Notes under the pieces: model-generated | Told to the model about the DNA's origin: nothing | The model's database searches: none | The model's input: only the letters and a program-made list of their open reading frames with translations | Shown: one piece after another, positions 1-12,900 of the stretch | How positions within the stretch are numbered: position 1 is the first letter of the stretch | Layout: each line of letters starts with the position of its first letter | Made by a program: the position numbers and the translations under genes | NCBI GenBank assembly: GCA_034440615.1 | Contig: JAOTOM010002648.1 | Location: 1 to 64,000, forward strand | Reading direction: 5' to 3' | From: Ashinkailepas kermadecensis | Taxonomy: Eukaryota > Arthropoda > Thecostraca > Neolepadidae | DNA: 64,000 bases

Positions 1-200
1 AGCCGGCGCCAACAGCACGTGGAGCCGGCCTACTCGGCTGGGGATGGGGTGCGAACGGATGGCCAATGCCACTCGGTCAGCGAAGGTGTAGAGCGCTGTG
101 GGCAGAATTCGTTCGCCCTGGCAGCCCTGGGTTACACGCGGGATCACATTGGCCGGCGGTGGAGCCCGGCTGCATGCGGGCGCACCATGCGTAGTGTTCA
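1..200. other. Upstream sequence, nothing recognised
   Basis: GC-rich and without a convincing gene or repeat, apart from the edge of the 39-bp array that follows. Confidence 0.4.
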
Positions 201-458
201 ATGGAGTCCCAGCTGTGCCCGCCGGCCAGTGTGATCACGACTGAGTCCCAGCTGTGCACCCCGGCCAGTGTGGTCACGACTGAGTCCCAGCAGCTGTGCT
301 CGCCGGCCGGGGGGTGCCCGCCGGCCAGTGTGATCACGACTGAGTCCCAGCTGTGCTCGCCGGCCAGTGTGGTCACGACTGAGTCCCAGCTGTGCCCACC
401 GGCCAGTGTGATCACGACTGAGTCCCAGCTGTGCACCCCGGCCAGTGTGGTCACGGCT
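201..458 (+). repeat. 39-bp minisatellite, about 6-7 copies
   Basis: The unit starts GAGTCCCAGCTGTGC and contains GCCGGCCAGTGTG. One copy is interrupted around 295-320. Because the unit is a multiple of three it keeps frames open on both strands, which is an artefact. Confidence 0.9.
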
Positions 459-1000
459 TCGGAGTCCGTTCGCACGCTCAATACACCCTCGAGCAGGTGG
501 AGTAGGATGGCGACGGATCTCGCAGACGGAGAAAGCGGGGAGTGGCAACTTACACTGTCAGTACAAATAGCCATAACTCTGTGCTTAAGTGACGGGTTGG
601 TACTTTGCAGCTTGCTACACTTATAATTTGTCCGAGGAAACCAATGCCATTTCATTCGGTATCATTCGAATTCCGTGAATTATATCAAACATAATTGAAC
701 TTAAATATGTTGTTAGGGATCGGAAGTGGTGCATTTCATCCCACATCAAGCCGGGCCCGTGGGAGTGATATTGCGAGATAAGTAAACCGCGTTATCTCCA
801 ATCTTATGCGGATTGCGAGATAAGTAAAACCGCCTATCTCCAATGTTGTGCGGGATAGGTTGGAGCTCATGTTTTCCTCTCGGTGGCGTAGCGCCGTGAG
901 GGCTGAGGTGTGACGTGACTGTCAGGGGCACTGCCGTGTGGATGGGCGTGACTAGCACGATGTGAAGATGATGTGGTGCATCAGTGATACATGATACGTA

Positions 1001-1063
<63 letters not shown>

Positions 1064-1916
1064 TAAATTATACCACCCACTGAACACATCGACACCCTTC
1101 CCAGCCAAGTATCGAAATCGAAATCGAAATCGCCCCTGTAACCAGTATACTTTATCCGCAATGATTTCTGGCCAGTTTTTCCCTGGAGTTATCACAGTGT
1201 GCGGCGGTGCCGGTACCGGACAGTTTGACGCCCGGCACGGCCCGGTATCGGTACGGCCGGTGCCTGGCGCCAAACACCGCCCGCTGCCACTGTGCTGGTT
1301 CTGTTGGTACTGTTGGTACTGCCGGTGGCCGTTGCTCCGGGCCGGCTGTTGTTGAGAGCCCAGAGCGGCTGTGCCGTGTTTGTCGGCCTCCCGGCAGTGG
1401 TGCACTGTTGTTGTGTATGCCGGAAGAAGAATGTGTCCGGCGGATCAGGCTCGGGCCGGCTACAGGGGAAAACAGCCTCGCCGTTCTCTGCGTTACAGGC
1501 ACGGGATGGAGGGCCAAGGTTCCTGTTGTTTTGATCCTGGGATATTAGTTCTCTGAGCGTCCTTGGTCTGTCTAAGTGGGCAAGGCTGTCGATAAATGTA
1601 TTTCGGTGCGGGTGAATCCGGCCGGACGGGTTGGAAGTGGCCGAGCCGTGGGTTGGAGTGTGCAAGATACCACGCACGCTTTTCCTTTTGTGGAGGCTCT
1701 TCAGACTATCAGGTGGTTGTGTCAGTAATTGGATTTCTTAGTTATTTTAAATCACGTGCTCTCTTTTCGATATGTCTGTCTACATTTGTACTTGATCTGA
1801 ACTGAATCTGAGTATGTAGCGGTCCATCCACCTCCTGCTTCCTGTACCACCCCATGGTACAGGAAGTGGCGGACCCTTAACGCCACACAATGCGGCGTCT
1901 ATCTGGTAAACAGTGT
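459..1916. other. Upstream non-coding sequence with small repeats
   Basis: Contains a doubled ~46-bp segment around 757-850 (GCGAGATAAGTAAA motif), an (AT)n microsatellite at about 1003-1052 followed by AAAT repeats, three GAAATC units near 1110-1131, and a CTGTTGGTA repeat near 1300-1325. No gene is supported. Confidence 0.6.
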
Positions 1917-2076
1917 TGGTTGGTTATTGGTTTTACGACACGTCGACCGTAGAGTCATGTAGCGTCACCAATCTCTCACGCCGATTGGTCGCGGGCCAAG
2001 AGTAGCGACAGGGGAGACTCGAACCCACAACCTTTCGCTTGTGAAACGAGCATCTTACCCCTAGACCACTCGTCCC
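1917..2076 (-). mobile_element. tRNA-headed SINE, type 1, with 14-bp target duplication
   Basis: Read on the - strand it begins GGGGACGAGTGGTCTAGGGG (A-box region), has GTGGGTTCGAGTC (B box), and ends with GTGTCGTAAAACCAATAACC. CTGGTAAACAGTGT flanks it at 1903-1916 and 2077-2090. Related copies are at 11225-11386 and 49062-49208. Confidence 0.9.
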
Positions 2077-2494
2077 CTGGTAAACAGTGTGTGGCTGTCC
2101 CTCAGCCTATTGCAGCAACGATGAGCGGTCCCCAGAATACAGTAGGGGGCGTCCCTCCGCCTGCTGTAGCAGTGATGACGTCACACTTAAGTCAGCACGG
2201 AGAAGTGACACTGCCCTGATGTTTGTCTGCCGTTTCGTCACGTCAGCACTGTTCGTGTGCTCATGTGGTGTGTTCGTGTGCGAATCATGCCTTTGCTGTG
2301 TCCAGGTGCTGTCTGTGGGTGTTGCGGGTGCTGTTGACTGCCCCTCGTCAGGCCGTGTTGACGCACAGCTATCGCCGGCCGAGGCCGGCCAACAATGGAG
2401 CCGGTGAGAGTGCTGCGACACAACGCGCCACGAATGTCGCGTCACGCCGCCATTGTAGCGGTCGCCGCGCGCCAGATGGACTCGTGTCTCGTGT

Positions 2495-3197
2495 GTCTGA
2501 GCAGGCCAGCGGTGGTGTCGGTGTGCTCTGGTACCGACGTGTGTCTGAGCAGGCCAGCGGTGGTGTCGGCGTGCTCTGGTACCGACGTGTCTGAGCAGGC
2601 CAGCGGTGGTGTCGGTGTGCTCTGGTACCGACGTGTGTCTGAGCAGGCCAGCGGTGGTTTCGGCGTGCTCTGGTACCGACGTGTGTCTGAGCAGGCAGCG
2701 GTGGTGTCGGTGTACTCTGGTACCGACGTGTGTCTGAGCAGGCAGCGGTGGTGTCGGTATGCTCTGGTACCGACGTGTGTCTGAGCAGGCAGCGGTGGTG
2801 TCGGTATGCTCTGGTACCGACGTGTGTCTGAGCAGGCCGGCGGTGGTGTCGGTGTGCTCTGGTACCGACGTGTGTCTGAGCAGGCAGCGGTGGTGTCGGT
2901 GTGCTCTGGTACCGACGTGTGTCTGAGCAGACAGCGGTGGTGTCGGTGTGCTCTGGTACCGACGTGTGTCTGAGCAGGCAGCGGTGGTGTCGGTGTGCTC
3001 TGGTACCGACGTGTGTCTGAGCAGGGCAGCGGTGGTGTCGGTGTGCTCTGGTACCGACGTGTGTCTGAGCAGGGCAGCGATGGTGTCGGTATGCTCTGGT
3101 ATCGACGTGTGTCTGAGCAGGGCAGCGATGGTGTCGGTATGCTCTGGTATCGACGTGTGTCTGAGCAGGGCAGCGATGGTGTCGGTATGCTCTGGTA
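2495..3197 (+). repeat. 48-bp minisatellite, about 15 copies
   Basis: The unit contains GTGTCTGAGCAGG and TGCTCTGGTACCGACGT. Copies differ by CAGCGG/CCAGCGG length changes, so long open frames occur on both strands without being genes. Confidence 0.92.
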
Positions 3198-3829
3198 AGC
3201 TGGAGGCGCCGACGCATGTGATGGCGCCGCGCTGAAGCTGCTGAGACCAGTGTCGATCAGCACACCGTGGATAGCACCATATTGTAGCGGGCCACACAGC
3301 GAGTGATGTGTGGCTTAGTCCGCAGCGAGTGCGTCCCAAGTTGCGCCTAGCCATAGACAGCTAGAGCCGGTGGGTGTATGGTGGCTGCGCCAACGACAGC
3401 CAATGCTCCCAGCATACCGACACGGTGTGGGGATGCCAGCGCGCCAGAAATCAAAATAGCCAAGTCTAGTAGGAAGCCCACGAGAAGTCTCAGATAATGA
3501 AGTAAACACAATTAAATAATTAGTACATGTTCACAGGGTTGGTCGGAAGATGAACACTGTTAGAGGAACAATGGGGTTTGGTCATCGATTTGAACGTCCC
3601 ATATGTATGCACATCTGTTGGTATATTACCATGTAATCACGTGACATTGATAACGCCGTTCCCTGGTGTCTACCTTGTTCGGCACTGACACCTCGTTTGC
3701 GCCTCATCATCGTTAGCCCCTGGTGCCTGGCTTGTTTCTTGCTGACTTTTATCCTTCCGCGTTTGTTTATCTCACCGCTCCCGGTGACTGTCCCGTGCCT
3801 CAGCAGCTGACACGGCTTCCGTTCGGCAG
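3198..3829. other. Sequence immediately upstream of the MICAL-like start
   Basis: No repeat and no recognised gene. The last ~30 bases look like a 3' splice site ending CGTTCGGCAG directly before the ATG, suggesting an upstream untranslated exon. I see no convincing promoter motif. Confidence 0.4.
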
Positions 3830-3981
3830 ATGGGTGAACGCCGCGGTATGAAGGCGCTGGAGCTGTGGTGTCGCCGCATCACCAAGGGCTACCCGGGCGT
3901 GCGCATTACCAACATGACCACCAGCTGGCGAAACGGCCTCGGCTTCTGTGCCATCATCCACCACTTCCGGCCTGACCTCAT
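3830..3981 (+). CDS. MICALL: MICAL-like exon 1: start and N-terminal half of CH domain
   Basis: The ATG at 3830 opens with MGERRG, the usual first residues of the family, followed by [16 protein letters not shown] and the hallmark [18 protein letters not shown]. The exon ends in RPDL plus two bases (AT) at a GTGAGT donor (3982). Exon 2 supplies a C, so the split codon is Ile, as in the conserved RPDLIDF string. A pyrimidine-rich tract ending GGCAG directly precedes the ATG, so a 5' UTR exon may be spliced to base 3830. The CH domain of this family is of the type associated with actin, but single CH domains bind it weakly or not at all. Confidence 0.93.
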
Positions 3982-6900
3982 GTGAGTCGCTGGCTCATAG
4001 ACATCAGGCTCCGGGCGTCGCCACCGGTGGTCTCTGGCGCATAGAGGTGTCTGGCTCCGGGCGTCGCCACCGGTGGTCTCTGGCTCCTGGCGTCGCCACC
4101 GGTGCATGGTGTACTGAAGCTGTGGAAGGACGGAACTTCTTCTCATGGTTCTGCATGCATGCCAAGGCAAACGTGATGCTAGAAGATCACGAATATTACA
4201 AACATAGGAAAATTGGCCTAAAATGGGCAAAAATTGGTCGTGACCTCTAGTCACTGACCTGACTTCACACAAAATCCGAGAAATACGTTTCGGAGGCACT
4301 GCCCAATTGCACTACTTTACCAAATTTCGTTTCAATATCCTTTCATGAAAATGAGTTATCGATCCTCAAACATTTTTGGAGGTGGTCCTCTTTGACCTGA
4401 GCTAGGTCAATGACCTTTCATGGCCTGAGGTTGAAAGTTTTACGTCATGCGCACAAATTATCAAAGTAGAGATTCAGAAAAATTTGCTGCGTTGAGCATC
4501 GCCGTTTTTACGCTGTTGCACAAAAACCTTAAGAGAGGGCGTAAAAGGTCCCCCGAAACGGGGCTGGCTAATGTACGGCAGCCGCCGGTGTCTACTGCTG
4601 CCGACCCCTCCACCTGCCTCTGCCCACACGCCATTAATGTGCGGCGGCCGCCGGTGTCTACTGCTGCCGACCCCTCCACCTGCCTCTGCCCACACGCCAT
4701 TAATGTGCGGCGGCCGCCGGTGCCTACTGCTGCCGACCCCTCCACCTGCCTCTGCTCACACGCCATTAATGTGTGGCGGCCGTCGGTGTCTACTGCGCCG
4801 ACCCTCACTGCTGCCGACCCCTCCACCTCCTCTGCCCACACGCCATTAATGTACGGCGGCCGCCGGTGTCTACTGCTGCTGACCCCTCCACCTGCCTCTG
4901 CCCACACGCCATTAATGTGCGGCGGCCGTCGGTGTCTACTGCTGCCGACCCCTCCACCTGCCTCTGCCCACACGCCAAAGTGCCATTATGTGCGGCGGCC
5001 GCCGGTGTCTACTGCTGCCGACCCCCTCCACCTGCCTCTGCCCACACGCCATTAATGTGCGGCAGCCGCCGGTGTCTACTGCTGCCGACCCCTCCACCTG
5101 CCCCTGCACATACAAATGTAGGGGGGGGTTGTTCGCCGACCCCCACCGCCTCTGCCACTACCTTGTGTGGCGGCGCCGGTGTTTCCCACCGCCCGCTAAT
5201 AATGGGGGTCCTCCACCTGCCTCTGCCCACACGCCATTAATGTGCGGCGGCCGCCGGTGTCTACTGCTGCCGACCCCCTCCACCTGCCTCTGCCCACACG
5301 CCATTAATGTGCGGCGGCCGCCGGTGTCTACTGCTGCCGACCCCTCCACCTGCCTCTGCTCACATACCATTAATGTGTGGCGGCCGCCGGTGTCTACTGC
5401 TGCCGACCCCTCCACCGCCCGCTCCATTATGTGGGCGGTTCTGCGCCCCCCTCCACCTGCCCCTGCCCACACGCCATTAATGTGCGGCGGCCGCCGGTGT
5501 CTACTGCTGCTGACCCCCTCCACCTGCCCCTGCCCACATGCCATTAATGTGCGGCGGCCGCCGGTGTCTACTGCTGCCGACCCCTCCACCTGCCCCTGCC
5601 CACACGCCACTAATGTACGGCAGCCGCCGGTGTCTACTGCTGCCGACCCCTCCACCTGCCTCTGCTCACATACCATTAATGTGTGGCGGCCGTCGGTGTC
5701 TACTGCTGACCCCTCCACCTGCCTCTGCCCACACGCCATTAATGTGTGGCGGCCGTCGGTGTCTACTGCTGCCGACCCCTCCACCTGCCTCTGCCCACAC
5801 GCCATTAATGTGCGGCAGCCGCCGGTGTCTACTGCTGCCGACCCCTCCACCTGCCTCTGCCCACACGCCACTAATGTACGGCAGCCGTCGGTGTCTACTG
5901 CTGCCGACCCCTCCACCTGCCTCTGCCCACACGCCATTAATGTGCGGCGGCCGCCGGTGTCTACTGCTGCTGACCCCCCGCCCCCTCCACCTGCCTCTGC
6001 CCACACGCCACTAATGTACGGCGGCCGCCGGTGTCTACTGCTGCCGACCCCTCCACCTGCCTCTGCTCACATACCATTAATGTGTGGCGGCCGTCGGTGT
6101 CTACTGCTGCCGACCCCTCCACCTGCCTCTGCCCACACGCCATTAATGTGTGGCGGCCGTCGGTGTCTACTGCTGCCGACCCCTCCACCTGCCTCTGCCC
6201 ACACGCCATTAATGTGCGGCGGCCGCCGGTGTCTACTGCTGCCGACCCCTCCACCTGCCTCTGCCCACACGCCATTAATGTACGGCGGCCGCCGGTGTCT
6301 ACTAATGCCTCCTGCCGACCCCTCCACCTGCCTCTGCCCACACGCCATTAATGTGCGGCGGCCGTCGGTGTCTACTGCTGCCGACCCCTCCACCTGCCTC
6401 TGCCCACACGCCATTAATGTGCGGCGGCCGCCGGTGTCTACTGCTGCCGACCCCTCCACCTGCCTCTGCCCACACGCCATTAATGTACGGCAGCCGCCGG
6501 TGTCTACTGCTGCCGACCCCTCCACCTGCCTCTGCCCACACGCCATTAATGTGCGGCGGCCGCCGGTGTCTACTGCTGCCGACCCCTCCACCTGCGGGCC
6601 GCCGGTGACGCTGCCCCCCTCTGCCCACACGCCATTAATGTGCGGCGGCCGTCGGTGTCTACTGCTGCCGACCCCTCCACCTGCCTCTGCCCACACGCCA
6701 TTAATGTGCGGCGGCCGCCGGTGTCTACTGCTGCCGACCCCTCCACCTGCCTCTGCCCACACGCCACTAATGTACGGCGGCCGCCGGTGTCTACTGCTGC
6801 CGACCCCTCCACCTGCCTCTGCCCACACGCCATTAATGTGCGGCGGCCGCCGGTGTCTACTGCTGCCGACCCCTCCACCTGCCTCTGCCCACACGCCATT

Positions 6901-9900
6901 AATGTGCGGCGGCCGCCGGTGTCTACTGCTGCCGACCCCTCCACCTGCCTCTGCTCACATACCATTAATGTGCGGCGGCCGCCGGTGTCTACTGCTGCCG
7001 ACCCCCTCCACCTGCCTCTGCCCACACGCCATTAATGTGCGGCGGCCGCCGGTGTCTACTGCTGCCGACCCCCTCCACCTGCCTCTGCCCACACGCCATT
7101 AATGTGCGGCGGCCGCCGGTGTCTACTGCTGCCGACCCCTCCCCTGCCTCTCCCCACACCCCATTAAATTGTGCGGGGCCCGTTGCCGACCCCTCCACCT
7201 GCCTCTGCCCACACGCCACTAATGTACGGCAGCCGCCGGTGTCTACTGCTGCCGACCCCTCCACCTGCCTCTGCCCACACGCCATTAATGTGCGGCGGCC
7301 GCCGGTGTCTACTGCTGCCGACCCCTCCACCTGCCTCTGCCCACACGCCATTAATGTGCGGCGGCCGTCGGTGTCTACTGCTGCCGACCCCTCCACCTGC
7401 CTCTGCCCACACGCCATTAATGTGCGGCGGCCGCCGGTGTCTACTGCTGCCGACCCCTCCACCTGCCTCTGCCCACACGCCATTAATGTGCGGCGGCCGC
7501 CGGTGTCTACTGCTGCCGACCCCTCCACCTGCCCCTGCCCACACGCCATTAATGTGCGGCGGCCGCCGGTGTCTACTGCTGCCGACCCCTCCACCTGCCT
7601 CTGCCCACATACCATTAATGTGTGGCGGCCGTCGGTGCCTACTGCTGCCGACCCCTCCACCTGCCTCTGCCCACACGCCATTAATGTGCGGCGGCCGCCG
7701 GTGTCTACTGCTGCTGACCCCCTCCACCTGCCTCTGCCCACACGCCACTAATGTACGGCGGCCGCCGGTGTCTACTGCTGCCGACCCCTCCACCTGCCTC
7801 TGCCCACACGCCATTAATGTGCGGCGGCCGCCGGTGTCTACTGCTGCCGACCCCTCCACCTGCCTCTGCCCACACGCCATTAATGTGCGGCGACCGCCGG
7901 TGCCGTGCAGTTGGTGTCATTAGCCGCCTCCGCTGGCAAGACGACATCTTTGTACCGGTTCATGCGCGGTCACCCGACACAGAACTGGCGGCCGTTAGGT
8001 CACCGCCGTCCGGCCGACTGGCTCGGCACAGCCCCATCACCCTGCCGCCTCCCGCTGCCAAAGGCGTACCCAGACGGAGTCCAGCGGCACCAGCCGGCAC
8101 GCCACTGTATCCACCCACTAGCTGCGGCTGCTCGCTTGTGAGGTGCCCAGAGTAGCATTGTTATATTGTTATATGCACGGCCACGTCGGCCCGCACACCA
8201 GCTTCTGACATACTGGCGTGGGACGCTCACCTGCACCGTGGGAAACGGCCGCCTTCCCACCGGTGAGTGACGTCACGGCGACAATGGCGGCCGCCGGCCG
8301 GAGCACGCCACGCACCGTCGGGGTGGTGGTGCCGCCGCAGGTGCGACCCCATCCGCTCACACACTGCGCGGCAGGAGCCAGGTGCACCGGGCCGGAAACT
8401 GCGCCAGAGGTGACCACGTTTACCAGCCGCCACCTGTCAACTTCTATCACAGGTCACCAGGGTTACCGCCCGCCACCTGTCGACCTCTGCCACAGGTCAC
8501 CAGAGTTACCGCCCGCCACCTGTCAATATATCACGGGTCACCAGGATTACCGCCCGCCACCTGTCAACCTCTGCCACAGGTCACCATGGTTACCGTCCGT
8601 CCCCTGTCGACCTCTGCCACAGATCACCATGGTTACCGTCCGTCCCCTGTCGACCTCTGCCACAGATCACCATGGTTACCGTCCGTCCCCTGTCGACCTC
8701 TGCCACAGATCACCATGGTTACCGTCCGTCCCCTGTCAACCTCTGCCACAGGTCACCATGGTTACCGTCCGTCCCCTGTCGACCTCTGCCACAGGTCACC
8801 ATGGTTACCGTCCGTCCCCTGTCGACCTCTGCCACAGGTCACCAGGGTTCCCGCCCGCCACCGCTGTCACAGGTCCAGGGTTAGCGCCCGCCACTGCTGT
8901 CACAGGTCACCAGGGTTTCCGCCTGCCACCGCTGTCACAGGTCACCAGGGTTACCGCCCGCCACAGCTGTCACAGGTCACCAGGGTTACCGCCCGCCACC
9001 GCTGTCACAGGTCACCAGGGTTACCACCCGCCACCGCTGTCACAGGTCACCAGGGTTACCACCCGCCACCGCTGTCACAGGTCATCAGGGTTAGCGCCTG
9101 CCACCGCTGTCACAGGTCACCAGGGTTACCACCCGCCACCGCTGTCACAGGTCACCAGGGTTAGCGCCCGCCACTGCTGTCACAGGTCACCAGGGTTACC
9201 GCCCGCCACCGCTGTCACAGGTCACCAGGGTTCCCGCCCGCCACTGCTGTCACAGGTCACCAGGGTTACCACCCGCCACCGCTGTCACAGGTCACCAGGG
9301 TTAGCGCCTCTGTAGCAGATCATCACTTTTACCACACCTGCCACAGTCACCAGGGTTACAACCGCTGTCACATGACACTACGGTTGCCTCCTTGGCCATA
9401 TGTCACCACGGCTACCACCACCAACATTGGTCGCCACGCCCCCCCCAGCCTCCGGTCCTCCTCATGACTCAGTCGGCACTGTCGCGGTCGCTCAGTCAGT
9501 AGAGTGTTGGATTTGAGAGCGTAAGATCGTGGGTTTGAATCCACCGCAACTGGCGGGAATACCGAGTTCATCGGCGACGAATCGGCGGGAGGGATTGGCG
9601 ACGCCGCGCCCCAATCGTTGGACGCGTCGTAAAAGAACCCTAGGTTCTTCTTCCTGAGGTCATGGCAATTGAATTTGACTCATTTAATCACTTCGATTTT
9701 CGTTATGCCTCCGAGAACGTGTCGTCCAAATACATGGCTGGTGTTCGTTTACACCAGCAGTTTTATTTTGTCTCAGTCTCGCAGCTTTAGGCGATGATCA
9801 CGGCAAATTCACCAGTGACTACCAAACTTTGTGTTGTGTGCACTGCTTTGCTGCTGTGTATGTCAAATCTTCACACGTGAACTTTGTAAATACCCTTGAA

Positions 9901-12900
9901 TGCAGACATTCTTGTATATTTATGGTAGTGCTTATATTCTGGCTGATATGTTCCGGCAGCGAACTCTATGCTTATTCACTGTAGTATATTAGCTTGCATT
10001 ACCTTGGTCATCAATATACCAAAATTGTATTTTGGGTGTTTTGTACTCATGGTGTCCGGAGCGAAGTTGCGATTGTTAATCTAGAGAAATCAGCGCAATT
10101 TTTGCGTGGAAATAAATACTGGTCCCAAAACTGACTGTCTCTCGGAATAAGTCTTGTACACGGCTTATGGGTTCTTACCTTCAGGGTCATACGTGGACCA
10201 TGTTTGCAAATTGGTTCATAACATGTTGAACACTGGAGATTATCAACATGCTAAATCTGTTTAAGGCTAAACTGTTAGAATGTTAATTCCATGTAGAACC
10301 GAAATCATTATGATAACGAGTATATATTTACTGAAGCTCGGAATTTTCCGCTCCGTCGAAATTGGGAGTGAAATATTATAGTACATGAAATACTTCATCT
10401 ATTAGAAACCTAACGGTAAAACACCGTATTTGATCGCACATCTATTCCCGCATGGAGAATGACAGGCAACAGCGGATGGTGACTTATGTGGAACCAGGAG
10501 AAGGAAATTGTGCTTCGCCAGAGGCGACGCCAGCAAATTTGTCTGGTTGGAACTCAGACCTTCAACTCTTGGGCGTTGGGGAGTCTCCTCGTACCCGAAG
10601 GAGTCGCTCGAATAAGGTAGTCTAGTGCTGAATTTCCTATTTATTGATCGTTTGAGGCTTTTTTACTGCCAAAGGATCGATAACCATCTTCAGTGACACA
10701 TGTCGCCACGATTTGGACGCTGGGCGTTTAGGAGCGCCAAAACTTCGGAAGCATGGGAAGCAGTGTTAGGGTAGCGTATTGCGTTCTGGGGATCTCCTAT
10801 CCTACTGGCTTCCTCTCCCGCCTTAAGGTCTGCTCTCATTTCCCGGGGCCTGTTTATCCGTCTTGGGGGCCTCTAGGGGCTCGTGTTGCATCCTGTGAGT
10901 CTTCTCCCCTCTCCTATGGGTCTCCTCTCATGCCTTGGGGCCTCGGCATCTTCCATCCTGGGGGCCTCTTTAAGCGTTTCGGGGACCTCCTTTTATATCC
11001 TGGGGATGCTCTGCTAGCGCCTATCCCAAATTGCGGGCCCCTTTTGGCCCGTCTTATTGGCCTCCCATTTGCTGGCGGCCTCCTTAGCCGTTATGGGGCC
11101 TCTTGCTTCCAGAGGACCATGTTTCCCACCAAAGGAACCTCCTCTCCCATCATAGGCGTCTCCTTCCATTGTGTTTCTCATGTCCAATCTTGAGGCCTCT
11201 TGCGTTCTGAGAGGCTCGACCTCCCAGGGGACGAGTAGTCTAGGGGTAAATTGGCCCGTCTCACAATCGAAAGATGGTGGGTTCGAGTTTCACCTGTCGC
11301 TACTCTTCGCCCGCAACCAATCGGCGTGAGAGATTGGCGGCGCTACATGACTCAACTGTCGACGTGTCGTAAAACCAATAACCACCAGGCTCGTCCTCCA
11401 AGTTGGCGTTGCCACCGAGAGAGACGGTAGGACGCGTCCCCTCCCCTAACAAGTCATGAATTTTTACATTACGCCCATGGCGTTGCCTGACAAGTATTCA
11501 CATTGAGGTCATTCCGTCCCCCGGAGCGACGCCAGTATACTACATGAAGCCGCCCAAAATGTGCATGTCAGCATCCTTTTCTTGGTGAAACGTATTGCGC
11601 CCTATTTGGTCTACATAGTTTTTTTTGCAATACAACCAGATACATGGTGAAAAGGCATGATGTGCTGACATTGCTGCGGATGCAACTCAGCTCAGCTCAG
11701 CAAATCCCGGTGTGTCTCCCTTAAATGTGTCTGACTCCTGCTTGTGCACGATATGCAATTGCATGCAACACTGACTGCACGGCTTATTAACAGTCGGTAT
11801 GTTCATTAATCATACCTTTTGTTAAGTTCACAGCACGGAATGTAGACGAGCACCCACTATTACAGGACTACGGATTGTCCTATCTGGCTGACTTTCGGCC
11901 CTCACTAGAGCAAATCCACATGATTATCATTGGATTTGACCCGCCAAAGGCATGTGGACCAGTTAATATCAGCGCCCGGATCCTCCGGGAGTGTGCTGAC
12001 CAACTATGCGTTCCGCTGCATACAATTTGTAGCCTTTCTTAGGCAGGGAAAATTTCCGAACCGGTGGACATGGCAAACGTTACACCATTATATAAGAAAG
12101 GCAACCGGAAAATTCCAGCAAGCTACCGAGCCGTTCCACTTCTCTGCTTGTGTGGCAAGGTTTTAGAAGAAGAAAAAACATTTACAAGGTTTTGAGTGCT
12201 CACATTTTACCAGTACTGACTGGCACTCGCACGGTTTTATTCGAAAGAGGTCATGTGCTTCAAACCTGGCAGTTTTCTTCAGGCATGCCTTGGATTCGAT
12301 CGCTGCCGGTTACCAGACAGATGCAATCTACACGGATTACTCTTTAGCTTTCCAAGGTGTCAACCATAAACTGTTGCTATGCAAGCTAAAAAATGCACAT
12401 AATATTTCAGCCAAATTCTCTCTCTGATTCGCTCATACCTGACTGGTCGCCAGTAGCCAGTGCTAGTCAACGGGGCGGTCTCGGACTGGGCTGACGTCAC
12501 TTCCGGTGTACCGGAAGGGAGCTTGCCCTCTGTTATTTGCCCTCTTTGTGAACGAACTGACATCCAAAATTGACTCGGAATGTCTAATGTTTGCTGATGA
12601 CGTAACATTTTTCGGAGGGTAACGTCTGTGGACGACGCGACCCACCTGCAGAGGGACATTGATTCCCTCTGCACGTGGTCCGTATACTGGACGCTATCCT
12701 TGAACCCTCTGAAATGCAGGTCGTTCACAATGACTACGTCGTACTTATATGCGTTTCGAGTGTAAGGTACACGATATGAATATAAGGTACACGAGACCTG
12801 TGGTGTGTACCTAGACAGTGAATTGACATTCGCACAGCATATGGCGAAAAGTGTGTCAATTGCGAACAGAGCTCTCGGGTTGTTTATTAGAGCAATGCAA

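Noticed and set aside
4988..7102. 704-codon open frame (and others) across the 66-bp array
   Set aside because: It consists only of 22-residue repeats created by a unit that is a multiple of three; frames are open on both strands and it lies inside intron 1.
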